Assembly: GCA_963815655.1 (NCBI GenBank)
Contig: CAWFHK010000001.1
Span: 2,046,001-2,110,000, forward strand
From: JAWOLE01 sp963815655
Lineage (GTDB): Bacteria; Acidobacteriota; Thermoanaerobaculia; UBA5066; Gp7-AA6
Length of the DNA stretch: 64,000 bases
Direction: 5' to 3'
In this document: piece after piece, positions 6,991-16,527 of the stretch
How positions within the stretch are numbered: the first letter of the stretch is position 1
How the letters are laid out: every line of letters begins with the position of its first letter
Position numbers and translations under genes: made by a program
Notes under the pieces: generated by a model
The model's database searches: none
Told to the model about the DNA's origin: nothing
The model's input: only the letters and a program-made list of their open reading frames with translations

Positions 6991-8892
6991 ATGAGACGTC
7001 GCCTTTCGGCAGCGTTCGCGTGGTTCATGCCGGTGTGCATCTCCGGTGGATGGTGCTTGGCCGCGCCCGCGCCTTCGCCGGTACTCGCGTCGCCTCTGGC
7101 TCCCCCGATTTCCGGGATCGTCAGCCACCTCGAGAATCCGATCGGGGGCGCGCTCGTGATCCTGTACAACCTCGGGGATACTTCACTGACCCGCTCGCGC
7201 ACAGCTCCGGACGGCACGTTCGTTCTCGCTTCGGCGCCGGTCGGCCTGTACGACCTGGTCGCCTACAAGACCGGGTTCCTTCCTTCGCTGGTGCGCCTGT
7301 GGCACCAGCCCGCATCCGTCGGAGTGAGCGCGGTGCGGATCCAGCTGGCCGCCAGGTCTGAAAGCCCGCGCGTTCGTGACGCCTCCTCGAGCGTCTGGGA
7401 GCTGCGTGACAAACTTCCCGCCGACGTCTTGAGGGAAATCGAGCTCGAGGCCGGCGCCGAGGGAACGCCGCTTTCCGGCCGCGTCCGCCTCGACAAGATG
7501 GTCGTCGGGGAAGTCCGGGCCGTCTCGGACGTTGCCCAGGGCGATTCTTCTCTTTCCCGCACCGCCGTCGGTGTGCGCGGGGGACTTCCGAACGGCTGGC
7601 ATTACGACCTTCGGGGAGACTACGCCGCCGTGTCCACCCCCTCGGGAGTGTCCGATGCGTCCGTGACCGCCGGAAACGCGGCGGGACTGGCCCTCGACGT
7701 CGCCATGTCTCCGCTCGACCGAGTCAGCTTGACGACACGCCGCCACACCCTCAGCCTGCACGACGACCGCGTTGCGAGTCTCCAGACCCACGGGGTCTCC
7801 TGGTCCCGCGACAACGAGGAAGGGAATGTCGAATCGGTCGCGGCGCGATACGTGGAAGAAACAAACCTCTACCGGGCCACGTCGCCCGGATCCACGTTCT
7901 TCCCGCTCGCTTCGCGTACCTGGGAGGTCCGCGGGAACTACGCACGGGCCGCGACGGACTCGCCCGGCGTCGCGGTCGCGATGACTTACCGCCACCGGGA
8001 GGGAACCATCGGTCCCTCGGGCGTCGGCTCCGACGGGGCCTTCCTGATGTCGGCGCCCGATGGAGACCTTTCCGCTGTCTCCTCGGTGCGCGTCTCCTCG
8101 CGGGCCGAGGTCGAGGGGGGAGTCGTCGCTCGCTATCTCGCGGGTGGGTACGGTCTCGCGCCGCGTCTGGGAGCGAGCTACGACCTCGGGGACAAGACCT
8201 ACGTCTTCGTACATGGCCTCTACCGGGTCGCGGAATCGGGCACCGCCACCGGAACCGTGCTCCCGCTGGTCACTTCCGTCGAAGACAGCGGAGAAGCGGT
8301 TTCCCGCAGGGGATTCGTGCTCGGGCTCGAGCGGCGCGCCGGCCCCAACGGCTCCTTCCGCCTCGAAGCGTCGGATCAGCGGATCAACGAAACGGTCCGG
8401 GCCTTCTTCGAAGGGGACTTCCTCACGGACTTCGATAGCATCTACCTCTTCGACGGCAATTCCGTCCGCCAGTACAAGCTCTCGGGAAGCCACCGCCTGA
8501 CCGACAAGGTCTCGGGCAGCATCGGGTTGCGTTACGGAAGGATCGGAGGCGATCCGGCCTCCGACTCCGGGAAGAGCTTCGGAATCACCGGCAACAAGGG
8601 GCGCTTCTGGTCGGCCCGCGCAGCGGTGGAAATCGTGCCGACCCACACGGGAGTCGCCGTCATCGTCCGGGGAGTCCGCCAAGACCTGGCGACGGCGGCG
8701 GCGCTCCAGACCAACGACTCGAGCAAGATCGCGATTTCCCTCGCTCAAGACCTTTCGGTCGTCGGTGTCAATCCGTTCGGGTCGGTCTGCAAGCTCCTCG
8801 TTGCCCTGGAAACAGCCCGAAGCGCCGCTCTCACCGGCGACGATTCCTCCTCGACCAACCGCCTGCTGGGAGGGGTGGCAATCTCGTTCTAG
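6991..8892 (+). CDS. Outer-membrane protein with carboxypeptidase-regulatory-like domain
   Basis: A 633-aa secreted protein. A signal peptide (about residues 1-28) is followed by a carboxypeptidase-regulatory-like beta-sandwich (about 38-105; ISGIVSHLENPIGGALVILY, TAPDGTFVLASAPVGLYDL). Then comes a long region of amphipathic strands ending in GGVAISF with terminal Phe, as in outer-membrane barrels. This design is common in Acidobacteriota TonB-dependent-like proteins, but no plug domain is seen and it is shorter than those. ATG 6991 is preferred over 6937 because the signal peptide begins there and a promoter overlaps the extension. Ligand unknown. Confidence 0.72.
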   Translation: MRRRLSAAFAWFMPVCISGGWCLAAPAPSPVLASPLAPPISGIVSHLENPIGGALVILYNLGDTSLTRSRTAPDGTFVLASAPVGLYDLVAYKTGFLPSLVRLWHQPASVGVSAVRIQLAARSESPRVRDASSSVWELRDKLPADVLREIELEAGAEGTPLSGRVRLDKMVVGEVRAVSDVAQGDSSLSRTAVGVRGGLPNGWHYDLRGDYAAVSTPSGVSDASVTAGNAAGLALDVAMSPLDRVSLTTRRHTLSLHDDRVASLQTHGVSWSRDNEEGNVESVAARYVEETNLYRATSPGSTFFPLASRTWEVRGNYARAATDSPGVAVAMTYRHREGTIGPSGVGSDGAFLMSAPDGDLSAVSSVRVSSRAEVEGGVVARYLAGGYGLAPRLGASYDLGDKTYVFVHGLYRVAESGTATGTVLPLVTSVEDSGEAVSRRGFVLGLERRAGPNGSFRLEASDQRINETVRAFFEGDFLTDFDSIYLFDGNSVRQYKLSGSHRLTDKVSGSIGLRYGRIGGDPASDSGKSFGITGNKGRFWSARAAVEIVPTHTGVAVIVRGVRQDLATAAALQTNDSSKIAISLAQDLSVVGVNPFGSVCKLLVALETARSAALTGDDSSSTNRLLGGVAISF

Positions 8893-9010
8893 ACGGGTCT
8901 TCCCCCCTGCTCTCCTTCTCGCAAACCGTTTCCGCCTATCCAAAATAATCTCAAGGTATATTCACAAAATTGGATTTCGGACTGTCTGCGCTCGCTGTTC
9001 TTTTTCGTAA

Positions 9011-11806
9011 GTGACTGTGAAAAATGGCTTTCCTTCATGGTATCCAATGGCTTGGCGTGGCATCCGGATTGCTGAATCAGCACTCGTGTCTCGCCTGACC
9101 AAGTCGCTGGCCCTGGGGCTCGCTCTGCTCGTCACTGCGGCGACGGTCGGCATCGCGTTCCTGTCTTTCGCCCGCAAGGTCGACACGTTTTCGCGGCCGG
9201 GCTTCGACTCGGTGCGATCGGGTGGCGCCCTGACGATTACGCGGATCGAGCCCGGCGGGGCGGCCGCCGCGGCGGGCCTCTCGCCGGGAGACCGCATCAT
9301 CACCGCCGACGGCCAGACGGCGGCCTCTCTGCCCCAGCCCGAACGGAGCCTGGCGCGCAAGCCCTTCCCGCACCGCCTGGTCGTCGTCTCCAACGGAGAA
9401 GTCCGCGAGGTGCGCCTGGCGCGACCAGGTGTGGCGCTCGACCGCACCTATCTCTTCCTCGCGTTCGTCGGTTTTCTCTATCTCCTGATCGGGCTCTTCA
9501 CGGTCTCGCGGGAGCGCGCCGGAGCCGCACGAATCTTCTGGGCGCTCTGCCTCTCCTCCTTCGCGGTCTACGTGGTCACTCCCGCGGGGCCGCACGATGC
9601 GCTCTGGAAGGCGTTTCTCCTGACGGAGGATGTCTATCGCGCGCTCCTCCCGGCCCTCTTCCTCCACTTCTTCCTGGTCTTCCCGCGCCCCCTCCCGGCG
9701 GGACGGCGCCGGACCTTGCCGCTTCTCTACCTCCCGGGGGCGGCCTACCTGGCCCTGCAGGAAGCGCCGCTCATCTCGCCCCGCGCGGACGCGGCGGTTC
9801 TGCTCGAGCTCGCGACACGGTTATGGCAGCTCTACTTCGCGCTCTTCGGCGCCGCCGCGCTCTGGCGCCTGGCGAAACTCCTGCGGCGTCGCCGCGAGGA
9901 CGCCGAAGCGGAAAAGCAGATGCGCTGGATCGGGCTCGGAGTTGCGGTCGGTCTCGCCCCGTTCCTGCTGCTGTCGGTCTTTCCGCGGATTCTCGGACTG
10001 GCTTCACCGCTGCTCTCGAGCCTTTCGGTCGTCCCGCTCGTCCTCATCCCGCTCGCCTTCGCCTATGCGATCCTGAAGTGGCGGCTCTGGGACGTTGAGA
10101 TCTTCGTGCGGGAAGCGCTCGCGACGACGGCGGCGGTTCTTCTGGGCGGCATGACGTTCGTGCTTCTGAACACGCTTCTCGACCGCACGTTCGAAGGGAT
10201 GGCGGAGGCGGGAAAGAACGTCATCGCATTCGGCTCCGGCATCGTCCTCGCCGCGCTTCTCGTTCCGATGAAGAAGCGGATCACGGGCGTCCTGGAGAGG
10301 ATTCAGTACCACGATACCTACCGGGCGCGCCGCGCTCTGCTCGACATCGCCAGGGACTTCTCGACTCCGCGCGCTCAGGAGGACCTCTCGGCCGCGATCG
10401 TCCAGCGCGTGGAGGACGGGCTCCACGTCGTGCCCTGCTCGCTCTTCCTCTTCGAGGGGCGGAGCCTGGCGGGCGAGGACTGGGAGCTGCTCTCGCGGCG
10501 CCTGGCCGCGCGAGACGTCTGGCGCTTGCGCGGGGCCGCCTTCGGGCAGGAGGACGAGCCCGCGGCGGAGCGGTTTCACGCGGCGGGCTACCGCGTCTTC
10601 TTCGCGCTGCGCTGCGCGGGCAATCTCGTCGGCGCACTCGGCGCCGGCCACAAGGATGGGCGCGTGCCCCTCTCCTCGGAAGATGAGTCGTTGCTGATGG
10701 CGGTCATGGCCCAGGCCGGCCTCGCCTACGAGAACGCCCGCCTCTACGGCGCTCTGGCCGAGCGGCTGGAGGAGATCCGGAACCTGCAGCAGTACCAGGA
10801 GAGTGTCATCCGCTCCTCTTCTTCCGGAATCCTCGTCATCGACCGCGAGGGCCGCTTGCAATCCGCCAACCCCGCCTTCGCGGCGATCGTGGGTCGCCCG
10901 GAAGCGGATCTGGTCGGCTCGACGTTCGCGCAGGTCCTGCCGAACGTGGACCTGCCGCCGACCCCGGAGGAAGGGGGCGAGAGCGCTGTCGAGGCCCGTT
11001 TCTGGAACTCCCGCGGCGAGGAGCGGGATCTCCGCGTCTCGGTCTCGGCTTTCCACGGAGAGCCGGACCGGCGGGTCGTCCTCGTGGACGACGTGACCGA
11101 CCGGGTCCGCGCCGAAAAGGCGCTCGCGGAGCGGGAGCGCCTGGCGTCGCTCGGCGTGCTCGCGGCCGGCGTCGCCCACGAGGTCAACACCCCCATCGCG
11201 GGCCTCTCCTCCTATGCGCAACTGCTTCTCGCCGAAACGGCGCCCGGCGATCCCCGATACAAGATCCTGAAGAAGATGGAGAGACAGACCTTCCGCGCCG
11301 CTCATCTGGTCAACAACCTGCTCGAATTCGCGCGCCCCCGGCCGCGCGCCAGCGTTCGCGCCGACCTGCGCTCTGTGATCTCCAACGCGGCCGAGTCGGT
11401 GGAGACGACGTTCGGCAACCGCCGGCTCGTGTTCCATCCCGACGGAGGGGGCGAGCCGGCCTGGGTCCTGGGCGACCCGCGCGAGCTCGAGCAGGTCTTC
11501 GTCAACCTGTTCACCAATGCCCGCGACGCCTCGCCCGACGGAAGCGAGGTCACGTGCCGCTTCGACACGGACGGCCAATCCCTCCGCGTCGGGATCGCCG
11601 ACCGCGGAGTGGGGCTCCCCCCGGGCGGAGCCGACAGGCTCTTCGAGCCCTTCTTCACGACCAAGAAGTCGGGCGGCACCGGGCTCGGCCTCGCCATTTC
11701 GCGGGACATCGTGCACCGCCACGGAGGCGAGATCCGGCTCGCGCCTCGCGACGGGGGAGGGGTGGAGGCCGTGGTGACGCTGCCTCTTTCCCCTCCGGTG
11801 CCATGA
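9011..11806 (+). CDS. Membrane histidine kinase with PDZ, GAF and PAS domains (NtrB-like output)
   Basis: Sensor kinase of 931 aa. The order is: a TM helix (about 30-52), a PDZ domain (about 70-135, ITRIEPGGAAAAAGLSPGDR), a block of 7-8 TM helices (about 150-420), GAF (about 440-590), PAS (about 600-700), HisKA with phospho-acceptor H723 (AAGVAHEVNTPIAGL), and HATPase_c with N-box (NLFTNARDA) and G-boxes (DRGVGLPPG, GGTGLGLAIS). The kinase core is of the NtrB/AtoS class. Its stop overlaps the sigma-54 response regulator by ATGA, so they form a pair. The start is uncertain: GTG 9011, ATG 9047 and GTG 9086 are all possible. Confidence 0.88.
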   Translation: MTVKNGFPSWYPMAWRGIRIAESALVSRLTKSLALGLALLVTAATVGIAFLSFARKVDTFSRPGFDSVRSGGALTITRIEPGGAAAAAGLSPGDRIITADGQTAASLPQPERSLARKPFPHRLVVVSNGEVREVRLARPGVALDRTYLFLAFVGFLYLLIGLFTVSRERAGAARIFWALCLSSFAVYVVTPAGPHDALWKAFLLTEDVYRALLPALFLHFFLVFPRPLPAGRRRTLPLLYLPGAAYLALQEAPLISPRADAAVLLELATRLWQLYFALFGAAALWRLAKLLRRRREDAEAEKQMRWIGLGVAVGLAPFLLLSVFPRILGLASPLLSSLSVVPLVLIPLAFAYAILKWRLWDVEIFVREALATTAAVLLGGMTFVLLNTLLDRTFEGMAEAGKNVIAFGSGIVLAALLVPMKKRITGVLERIQYHDTYRARRALLDIARDFSTPRAQEDLSAAIVQRVEDGLHVVPCSLFLFEGRSLAGEDWELLSRRLAARDVWRLRGAAFGQEDEPAAERFHAAGYRVFFALRCAGNLVGALGAGHKDGRVPLSSEDESLLMAVMAQAGLAYENARLYGALAERLEEIRNLQQYQESVIRSSSSGILVIDREGRLQSANPAFAAIVGRPEADLVGSTFAQVLPNVDLPPTPEEGGESAVEARFWNSRGEERDLRVSVSAFHGEPDRRVVLVDDVTDRVRAEKALAERERLASLGVLAAGVAHEVNTPIAGLSSYAQLLLAETAPGDPRYKILKKMERQTFRAAHLVNNLLEFARPRPRASVRADLRSVISNAAESVETTFGNRRLVFHPDGGGEPAWVLGDPRELEQVFVNLFTNARDASPDGSEVTCRFDTDGQSLRVGIADRGVGLPPGGADRLFEPFFTTKKSGGTGLGLAISRDIVHRHGGEIRLAPRDGGGVEAVVTLPLSPPVP

Positions 11807-13185
11807 GCCACGCCCTGCGCCTCCTCGTCGTGGATGACGAGGAGGTCATCCGCGACGTTCTTTCGACGCTCCTCGAGCGCGAGGGCTACGACGTGACGGT
11901 GGCGGCCGACGCGGCGGAAGCCCTTTCGCAGTTCGAGTCGGAGCCGTTCGACGTGGTCCTGCTCGACCTGATGCTCCCCGACCGCCCCGGCCTCGAAGTG
12001 CTCCGGGAGATCCGCAGCCGCGACCCGGACGCCGTCGTGGTGATCGTCACGGCTTACTCCTCGATCGAAGGGGCGATCGACGCGATGAGGGAAGGGGCAT
12101 TCCATTACATTCCCAAGCCCTTCCAGAACGAGGAAGTCCTCCTGACTGTCGAGAAGGGCGCGGAGAAGCGCCAGCTGACGGAGGAGAACCGCCGGCTGCG
12201 TCAGGAACTCTCCAGGCGCTATGGCCTCGGCCGCATCGTCGGGAAATCGGAAGGGATGCGCCGCGTCTTCGAGCTCGTGCGCCTGGCGGGCCCCTCCAAG
12301 TCCACGATTCTCGTGGAAGGGGAGAGCGGCACCGGCAAGGAGCTCGTGGCGCGGGCGATCCACACGCACTCGCCGCGCTCGGGCGCGCCGTTCGTCACGG
12401 TCAACTCGGGCTCGATGCCGACGGATCTGCTGGAGTCGAATCTGTTCGGGCACGTCCGCGGCGCCTTCACCGGGGCGGTCGCCAACAAGAAGGGGCTCTT
12501 CGAGGCGGCCGAGGGAGGGTCGATCTTCTTCGACGAGATCGGAACCGTGAGCCTGGAGACGCAGGCGAAGCTCCTGCGGGTCATCCAGGAGAAGGAGTTC
12601 ATGCGGGTCGGCTCGGTGGAGACCCAGAAGGCCGACGTGCGCATCATCGCCGCGACGAACGCGGACCTGAAGCAGATGGTCGCGGAAGGCCGCTTTCGCG
12701 ACGACCTCTACTACCGCCTCTGCGTCATCACGATCCCGATCCCTCCGCTGCGGGAGCGCCGGGAGGACATCCCGCTCCTCGCCGAGCACTTCGTCCGACT
12801 CTACGCGTCGGAGAACTCCAAGACGATCTCCGGCCTCGACCCGGACGCGCTGCGCGCCCTGCTCGACTACAACTGGCCGGGCAACGTCCGGGAGCTGGAG
12901 AACGCGATCGAACGGGCCGTCGTCCTCTGTTCCGGCGGACTGATCGGCCTCGACCTTCTGCCGGAGAGCGTCCTGCAGCCGGACCGCGCGGAGATTCCCG
13001 TCCGGCTTCCCGAGAACGGCTCCACCTACAAGGACCTTGTCGAAGACTACGAGCGGCGCCTCGTCCGCACTGCCCTGCGTCGCACCGGCGGTGTTCAGAA
13101 GCGCGCCGCGGAGCTCCTGCGCGTCAAGCCCACGACGCTGCACGAGATCATCAAGCGCCTCGAGATCATGAGCCGGGGAACGTGA
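11803..13185 (+). CDS. Sigma-54-dependent response regulator (NtrC family)
   Basis: Cytoplasmic transcription activator of 460 aa. The receiver domain is residues 1-125 with phospho-acceptor D55 (VVLLDLMLPD). An AAA+ domain has Walker A GESGTGKE, the sigma-54-contacting GAFTGA motif, and Walker B IFFDEIG. A Fis-type HTH lies at the C-terminus (RRTGGVQKRAAELLRVKPTT). It is the partner of the overlapping histidine kinase. It acts at -24/-12 promoters; targets cannot be told from the window. Start ATG 11803 overlaps the kinase stop. Confidence 0.93.
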   Translation: MSHALRLLVVDDEEVIRDVLSTLLEREGYDVTVAADAAEALSQFESEPFDVVLLDLMLPDRPGLEVLREIRSRDPDAVVVIVTAYSSIEGAIDAMREGAFHYIPKPFQNEEVLLTVEKGAEKRQLTEENRRLRQELSRRYGLGRIVGKSEGMRRVFELVRLAGPSKSTILVEGESGTGKELVARAIHTHSPRSGAPFVTVNSGSMPTDLLESNLFGHVRGAFTGAVANKKGLFEAAEGGSIFFDEIGTVSLETQAKLLRVIQEKEFMRVGSVETQKADVRIIAATNADLKQMVAEGRFRDDLYYRLCVITIPIPPLRERREDIPLLAEHFVRLYASENSKTISGLDPDALRALLDYNWPGNVRELENAIERAVVLCSGGLIGLDLLPESVLQPDRAEIPVRLPENGSTYKDLVEDYERRLVRTALRRTGGVQKRAAELLRVKPTTLHEIIKRLEIMSRGT

Positions 13186-13191
13186 CGAGGT

Positions 13192-13268
13192 CTCAAGTTT
13201 CAGGTTTCGAGTTTCAAGAGGCGTGAGCTCCGGGACCTGTCTGAAACCTGAAACTTGAAACCTGAAAC
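13192..13268. repeat. Inverted heptamer array, family A (copy 3)
   Basis: The left arm 13192-13219 (TCTCAAG/TTTCAGG/TTTCGAG/TTTCAAG) and right arm 13241-13268 (CTGAAAC/CTGAAAC/TTGAAAC/CTGAAAC) flank a 21-nt loop. It fills the gap between the convergent response regulator and amidohydrolase genes. Confidence 0.85.
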
Positions 13269-13273
13269 GGACC

Positions 13274-14617
13274 TCACATGCGCGACTTGAGGCTCACGAC
13301 AGCCGCGCGGATCTCTTCGGGAGTCGGCTTCAATCCGCCGACGGTGGCGTCTCCGGCCCTGTAGCGGATGATGCCGTCCACGACGGTCGCGAAGACGTTG
13401 GCGGGGCCCATCGAGTAGACGACGGCGCCGTACGGCTCGTCGGACCAGTCGTCGGGGAGCGACCACCCCGCCTCCGGGTCCAGGATAGCGAGATCCGCGC
13501 GGGCGCCCGGCAGCAGGCCTTCGGGGCCCGGGAGATGGAGAGCGCGCCCCCCTCCCCAGGTGGCCATTCGCAGGACCTCGAAGGCGGAGAGCCCCTCCGG
13601 CGTCGGGCGGGTCCGGGGCAGGAAGCACGCCAGCCGCATCTCCCGGAAGGGATCAAGCGAGTTGTTGCAGGCCGCTCCATCCGAGCCCAGCGCGACGTTG
13701 ACGCCCGCGTGGCGAAGGTCGGCGAGTGGGCAGACTCCCGATGCCAGCCGCATGTTCGACGTCGGGCAGTGCGCGACGCTCGTCGCTCGGGCCCGCAGGA
13801 TCTCCCAGTCCACCGCGTCCGTGTGGACCGCGTGCGCCAGGCAGGTCCTTCCGGTCAGGAAACCGGTGGCGTCGAGGTAGGCGACGTTCCCCAGGCCGGT
13901 GCGGCGACGAACGAGCGCGACCTCGGCGCGGTTCTCCGACGCGTGGGTGTGCAGGAGAAGTTTCGCGTCCGCCGCATACTCCGCGGCGCGGCGCAGGAGC
14001 GCATCGGTGCAACTGACCGCGAAACGCGGCTGCACGGCGACGCGCAATCTCCCCCCCTCCTTTCCGTGGTAGGCGGCGCGCAGCCGCTCGGTCTCGGCGA
14101 GTCCCTCCGTCGCGGAGGCGCGCAGGTTCGAGGGCGTCGTCTCCGGGTCGTCCATGAGCACGTTGCCGCCGGCGTAACGGACGCCGGCCCGCGCCGCGGC
14201 GACGAACAGCGCGTCGGAGTGGCGGACCGTGCCCATGTCGAGGATCGCCGTCACCCCGGCGGCGAGACACTCGGAGAGGCCGAGGCGCGCGGAGAGATCC
14301 ATTGTCTCTTCGTCGTGGGCGGCTTCGCCCGGCCAGACGTGCGTCTCCAACCACGGCAGGAGCTCCAGCTCCTCGGGCCCGTTGCGAAGGAGCGTCTGGC
14401 AGAGATGGAGGTGGGCCTGCACGAAGCCGGGGAGCGCCCACTTGCCGCGCGCGTCCAGCCTGTCGACCGGCTCTCCCGGCTCCCCGGCGAGCCGGCGCGC
14501 CTCTTCGCCCGTCGCGCGGATCGCGCCCCCCTCCGCGTAGAGGTCGGTCGCGGGCCGGATGTCCTTGCGGTCGGCCAGGCCAAGCATCGTCGCGCCCTCG
14601 ACAAGCAGGCGACTCAT
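13274..14617 (-). CDS. Amidohydrolase of the 5'-deoxyadenosine/S-adenosylhomocysteine deaminase (MtaD-like) type
   Basis: Metal-dependent TIM-barrel hydrolase, 447 aa. Metal ligands are H69 and H71 (VQAHLHLCQ), a His in HTHASE, a His in LAHAVH and the Asp in ALGSDGA. This set and the N-terminal KWALPGFVQAHLH phrase match the ATZ/TRZ-like subfamily that deaminates MTA, SAH, 5'-deoxyadenosine or guanine. The exact substrate is not clear from sequence. It lies 34 bp downstream of the FHA-GAF-PP2C gene on the same strand, so co-transcription is likely, though a functional link is not obvious. Confidence 0.83.
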   Translation of the reverse strand: MSRLLVEGATMLGLADRKDIRPATDLYAEGGAIRATGEEARRLAGEPGEPVDRLDARGKWALPGFVQAHLHLCQTLLRNGPEELELLPWLETHVWPGEAAHDEETMDLSARLGLSECLAAGVTAILDMGTVRHSDALFVAAARAGVRYAGGNVLMDDPETTPSNLRASATEGLAETERLRAAYHGKEGGRLRVAVQPRFAVSCTDALLRRAAEYAADAKLLLHTHASENRAEVALVRRRTGLGNVAYLDATGFLTGRTCLAHAVHTDAVDWEILRARATSVAHCPTSNMRLASGVCPLADLRHAGVNVALGSDGAACNNSLDPFREMRLACFLPRTRPTPEGLSAFEVLRMATWGGGRALHLPGPEGLLPGARADLAILDPEAGWSLPDDWSDEPYGAVVYSMGPANVFATVVDGIIRYRAGDATVGGLKPTPEEIRAAVVSLKSRM

Positions 14618-14651
14618 CGGCGCTCCGTATCGAGTCCCGCAGGACTCCGGC

Positions 14652-16319
14652 TTACATCACCGGCAGACGGCGAAGGATGACGAGCGTCCGATCGTCGCCG
14701 TAGGGCTCGCCGGCGGAGTGTTCCTCCTGGAAGCGCGCCAGCGCCGCGTCCACCTCCGCCGGCTCCCGTCCGATCTGGGTCTTCAGGAATTCCTTCAAAC
14801 GGTCCAGCCCAAATTCCTCTCCGGTCGGGTTGCAGGCTTCCGTGACTCCGTCCGTGTAGAGGCAGACGAACTCGTCGGGCTCGAGTGAGATCTTCGAAGA
14901 ACCGTAGGGCCGCCCGGGAAAGAGGGCGAGCGGCAGCCCGTGCGAGGGGAGCTCGTCGATCTGTCCGCTCTTGCGGATCACGAGCCCCTGGTTGTGTCCC
15001 GCGTTGGTGTACTCGATCTCGCCGGAGGCGGCGTCGAGAAGGAGGAGGAAGAACGTGATGAAGCGGTCGGGACCGGTGCGCCGGGAGATCGCCTCCGACA
15101 GCCGGCCGGTCATCTCGGGCACCGGCACCTGCTCGTCGGCCCAGGCGTGGAACGACGCCTGAAGGGACGCCATCAGCAGCGCCGGCCCGATCCCCTTTCC
15201 GCAGACGTCCGCGATCGTCGCGTAGAACTTCCCGTCGGGCCGGGGCCGGAAATCGAAATAGTCGCCCGAGACCTGCCGCGATGGGAGGTTCGAGCCGTAG
15301 AACTCGTAGCCGGGCACGATGGGCGGGCTCTCGGGCAGGAGGCGTTGCTGGATCTCCTGGGCCAGCGCGAACTCGCGCTGCATCTGGCGCTTCTCGGCCG
15401 CCTCCGCCATCAGGCGCGCGTTCTGGATCTTCGCCGCGGCCACGTTGGCGAGCGAGGTCAGCAGGCGCAGGTCCGCTTCCTCGAACGAGCGGTGCCCCAT
15501 CCGGCAGTCCACGTAGATCAGGCCCACGACCTCTCCCCCGTTCTCCAGCGGCGCCGCGAGCACGGACTTGATGCCCGAGAGGCGGATGGACTCCGAGAGA
15601 GAGACGCCCGAGCCGCTCGCCGTGTCCATGAGGAGGAGGCCGTTCTTCTTCTCGACGACCGTGGCGACGAGGGTCTTGGAGAGCCGGATGTCCTCGGCGG
15701 AAATCCCCTCGGCGACGCGGACGACGGCCGGGACGAGCTCGCCCGTGACGTTCGAGCGCAGCAGGACGACGGCGCGGTCGGGCATGAGGGTCTCGAAGAC
15801 CTTGTCCATCAGGAATTTCAGGAGCTCGTCCACGGAGACGTCGGAGAGGAGCTGGATCGTCAGCTCGTTGACCACGCGCAGCGATTCGATGAGTTTGGAG
15901 AGCTGCTCGGCCGGGAGCCTTGGGTCGGTCTCGGTCGGCTTGCGCAGCAGCTCCGCCGAGGCCTTCAGGATGGTGTTGTCGAGAGAGTCATCGCCGCCGA
16001 CCTCGTCGATGCGCACGCGCGTCGTCGACTCGGACTCGACCTTGAGGGTCACTCCGCCCACCGTGATCCGGTCTCCGGATTTCAGGGGCTGAAGGGTCAC
16101 GAGGCGCTCGCCGTTCAAGAAGGTGCCGTTGCGCGAGCCCAGATCCTCGATCGTCAGTCCGCCGTTGCCGTCCCGCACGATCCGCGCGTGCTGGCGCGAG
16201 AGCATCTTGTCGGAGATGGGCAGGTCGTTCATGGAGGACCGCCCGATCGTGGTCACGGGCCGGTCCAGCAGAAACTTCTGCGCCGGCATCCCGGGGGCGG
16301 TGACGTACAGGTAAAACAC
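14652..16319 (-). CDS. FHA-GAF-SpoIIE (PP2C) serine phosphatase
   Basis: Signalling phosphatase of about 555 aa. An N-terminal FHA domain (about 15-90; TTIGRSSMNDLPIS, MLSRQHARI, DLGSRNGTFLNGE) binds phosphothreonine peptides. A GAF domain (about 150-300) follows, then a PP2C/SpoIIE phosphatase (about 330-555; VSGDYFDFRPRPDGKF, ATIADVCGKGIGPALLMA, YTDGVTEA) with the metal-binding Asp residues. Start GTG 16319 is chosen because the FHA begins there and the extension to 16538 reads through a repeat array and into the upstream rpmE region. Likely acts with Ser/Thr kinases such as the one at 48.7 kb or with anti-anti-sigma factors; inference. Confidence 0.85.
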   Translation of the reverse strand: MFYLYVTAPGMPAQKFLLDRPVTTIGRSSMNDLPISDKMLSRQHARIVRDGNGGLTIEDLGSRNGTFLNGERLVTLQPLKSGDRITVGGVTLKVESESTTRVRIDEVGGDDSLDNTILKASAELLRKPTETDPRLPAEQLSKLIESLRVVNELTIQLLSDVSVDELLKFLMDKVFETLMPDRAVVLLRSNVTGELVPAVVRVAEGISAEDIRLSKTLVATVVEKKNGLLLMDTASGSGVSLSESIRLSGIKSVLAAPLENGGEVVGLIYVDCRMGHRSFEEADLRLLTSLANVAAAKIQNARLMAEAAEKRQMQREFALAQEIQQRLLPESPPIVPGYEFYGSNLPSRQVSGDYFDFRPRPDGKFYATIADVCGKGIGPALLMASLQASFHAWADEQVPVPEMTGRLSEAISRRTGPDRFITFFLLLLDAASGEIEYTNAGHNQGLVIRKSGQIDELPSHGLPLALFPGRPYGSSKISLEPDEFVCLYTDGVTEACNPTGEEFGLDRLKEFLKTQIGREPAEVDAALARFQEEHSAGEPYGDDRTLVILRRLPVM

Positions 16320-16376
16320 GGCTAAACCGAAGGATTCTAAACCCAAGAGGGATCGAGACGCCCGGGAGACCAGGGT

Positions 16377-16445
16377 ATTCGGTCTTCGGTGTTCGGTTTT
16401 CGGGACCAGGGCCTCCCCGAACACCGAGTACCGAACACCGAGTAC
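16377..16445. repeat. Inverted heptamer array, family G (copy 1)
   Basis: The left arm is 7-mers TATTCGG/TCTTCGG/TGTTCGG/TTTTCGG (16377-16405). The right arm is CCGAACA/CCGAGTA/CCGAACA/CCGAGTAC (16418-16445). It lies between the divergent FHA-phosphatase and rpmE genes. Confidence 0.85.
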
Positions 16446-16487
16446 TTGAGAGCTTCGACCCGGCGTTTCCCGTCTTCTCTGCCCGGG

Positions 16488-16517
16488 TTGCGGAAAGGGA
16501 GGCGACCGTAATAGAAT
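16488..16517 (+). promoter_or_regulatory. Weak candidate promoter for rpmE
   Basis: TTGCGG (16488-16493), 18 bp and TAGAAT (16512-16517) lie just before the rpmE ATG at 16528. The -10 is good, the -35 poor; if used the leader would be very short. Confidence 0.35.
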
Positions 16518-16527
16518 TTCGAGTTCC

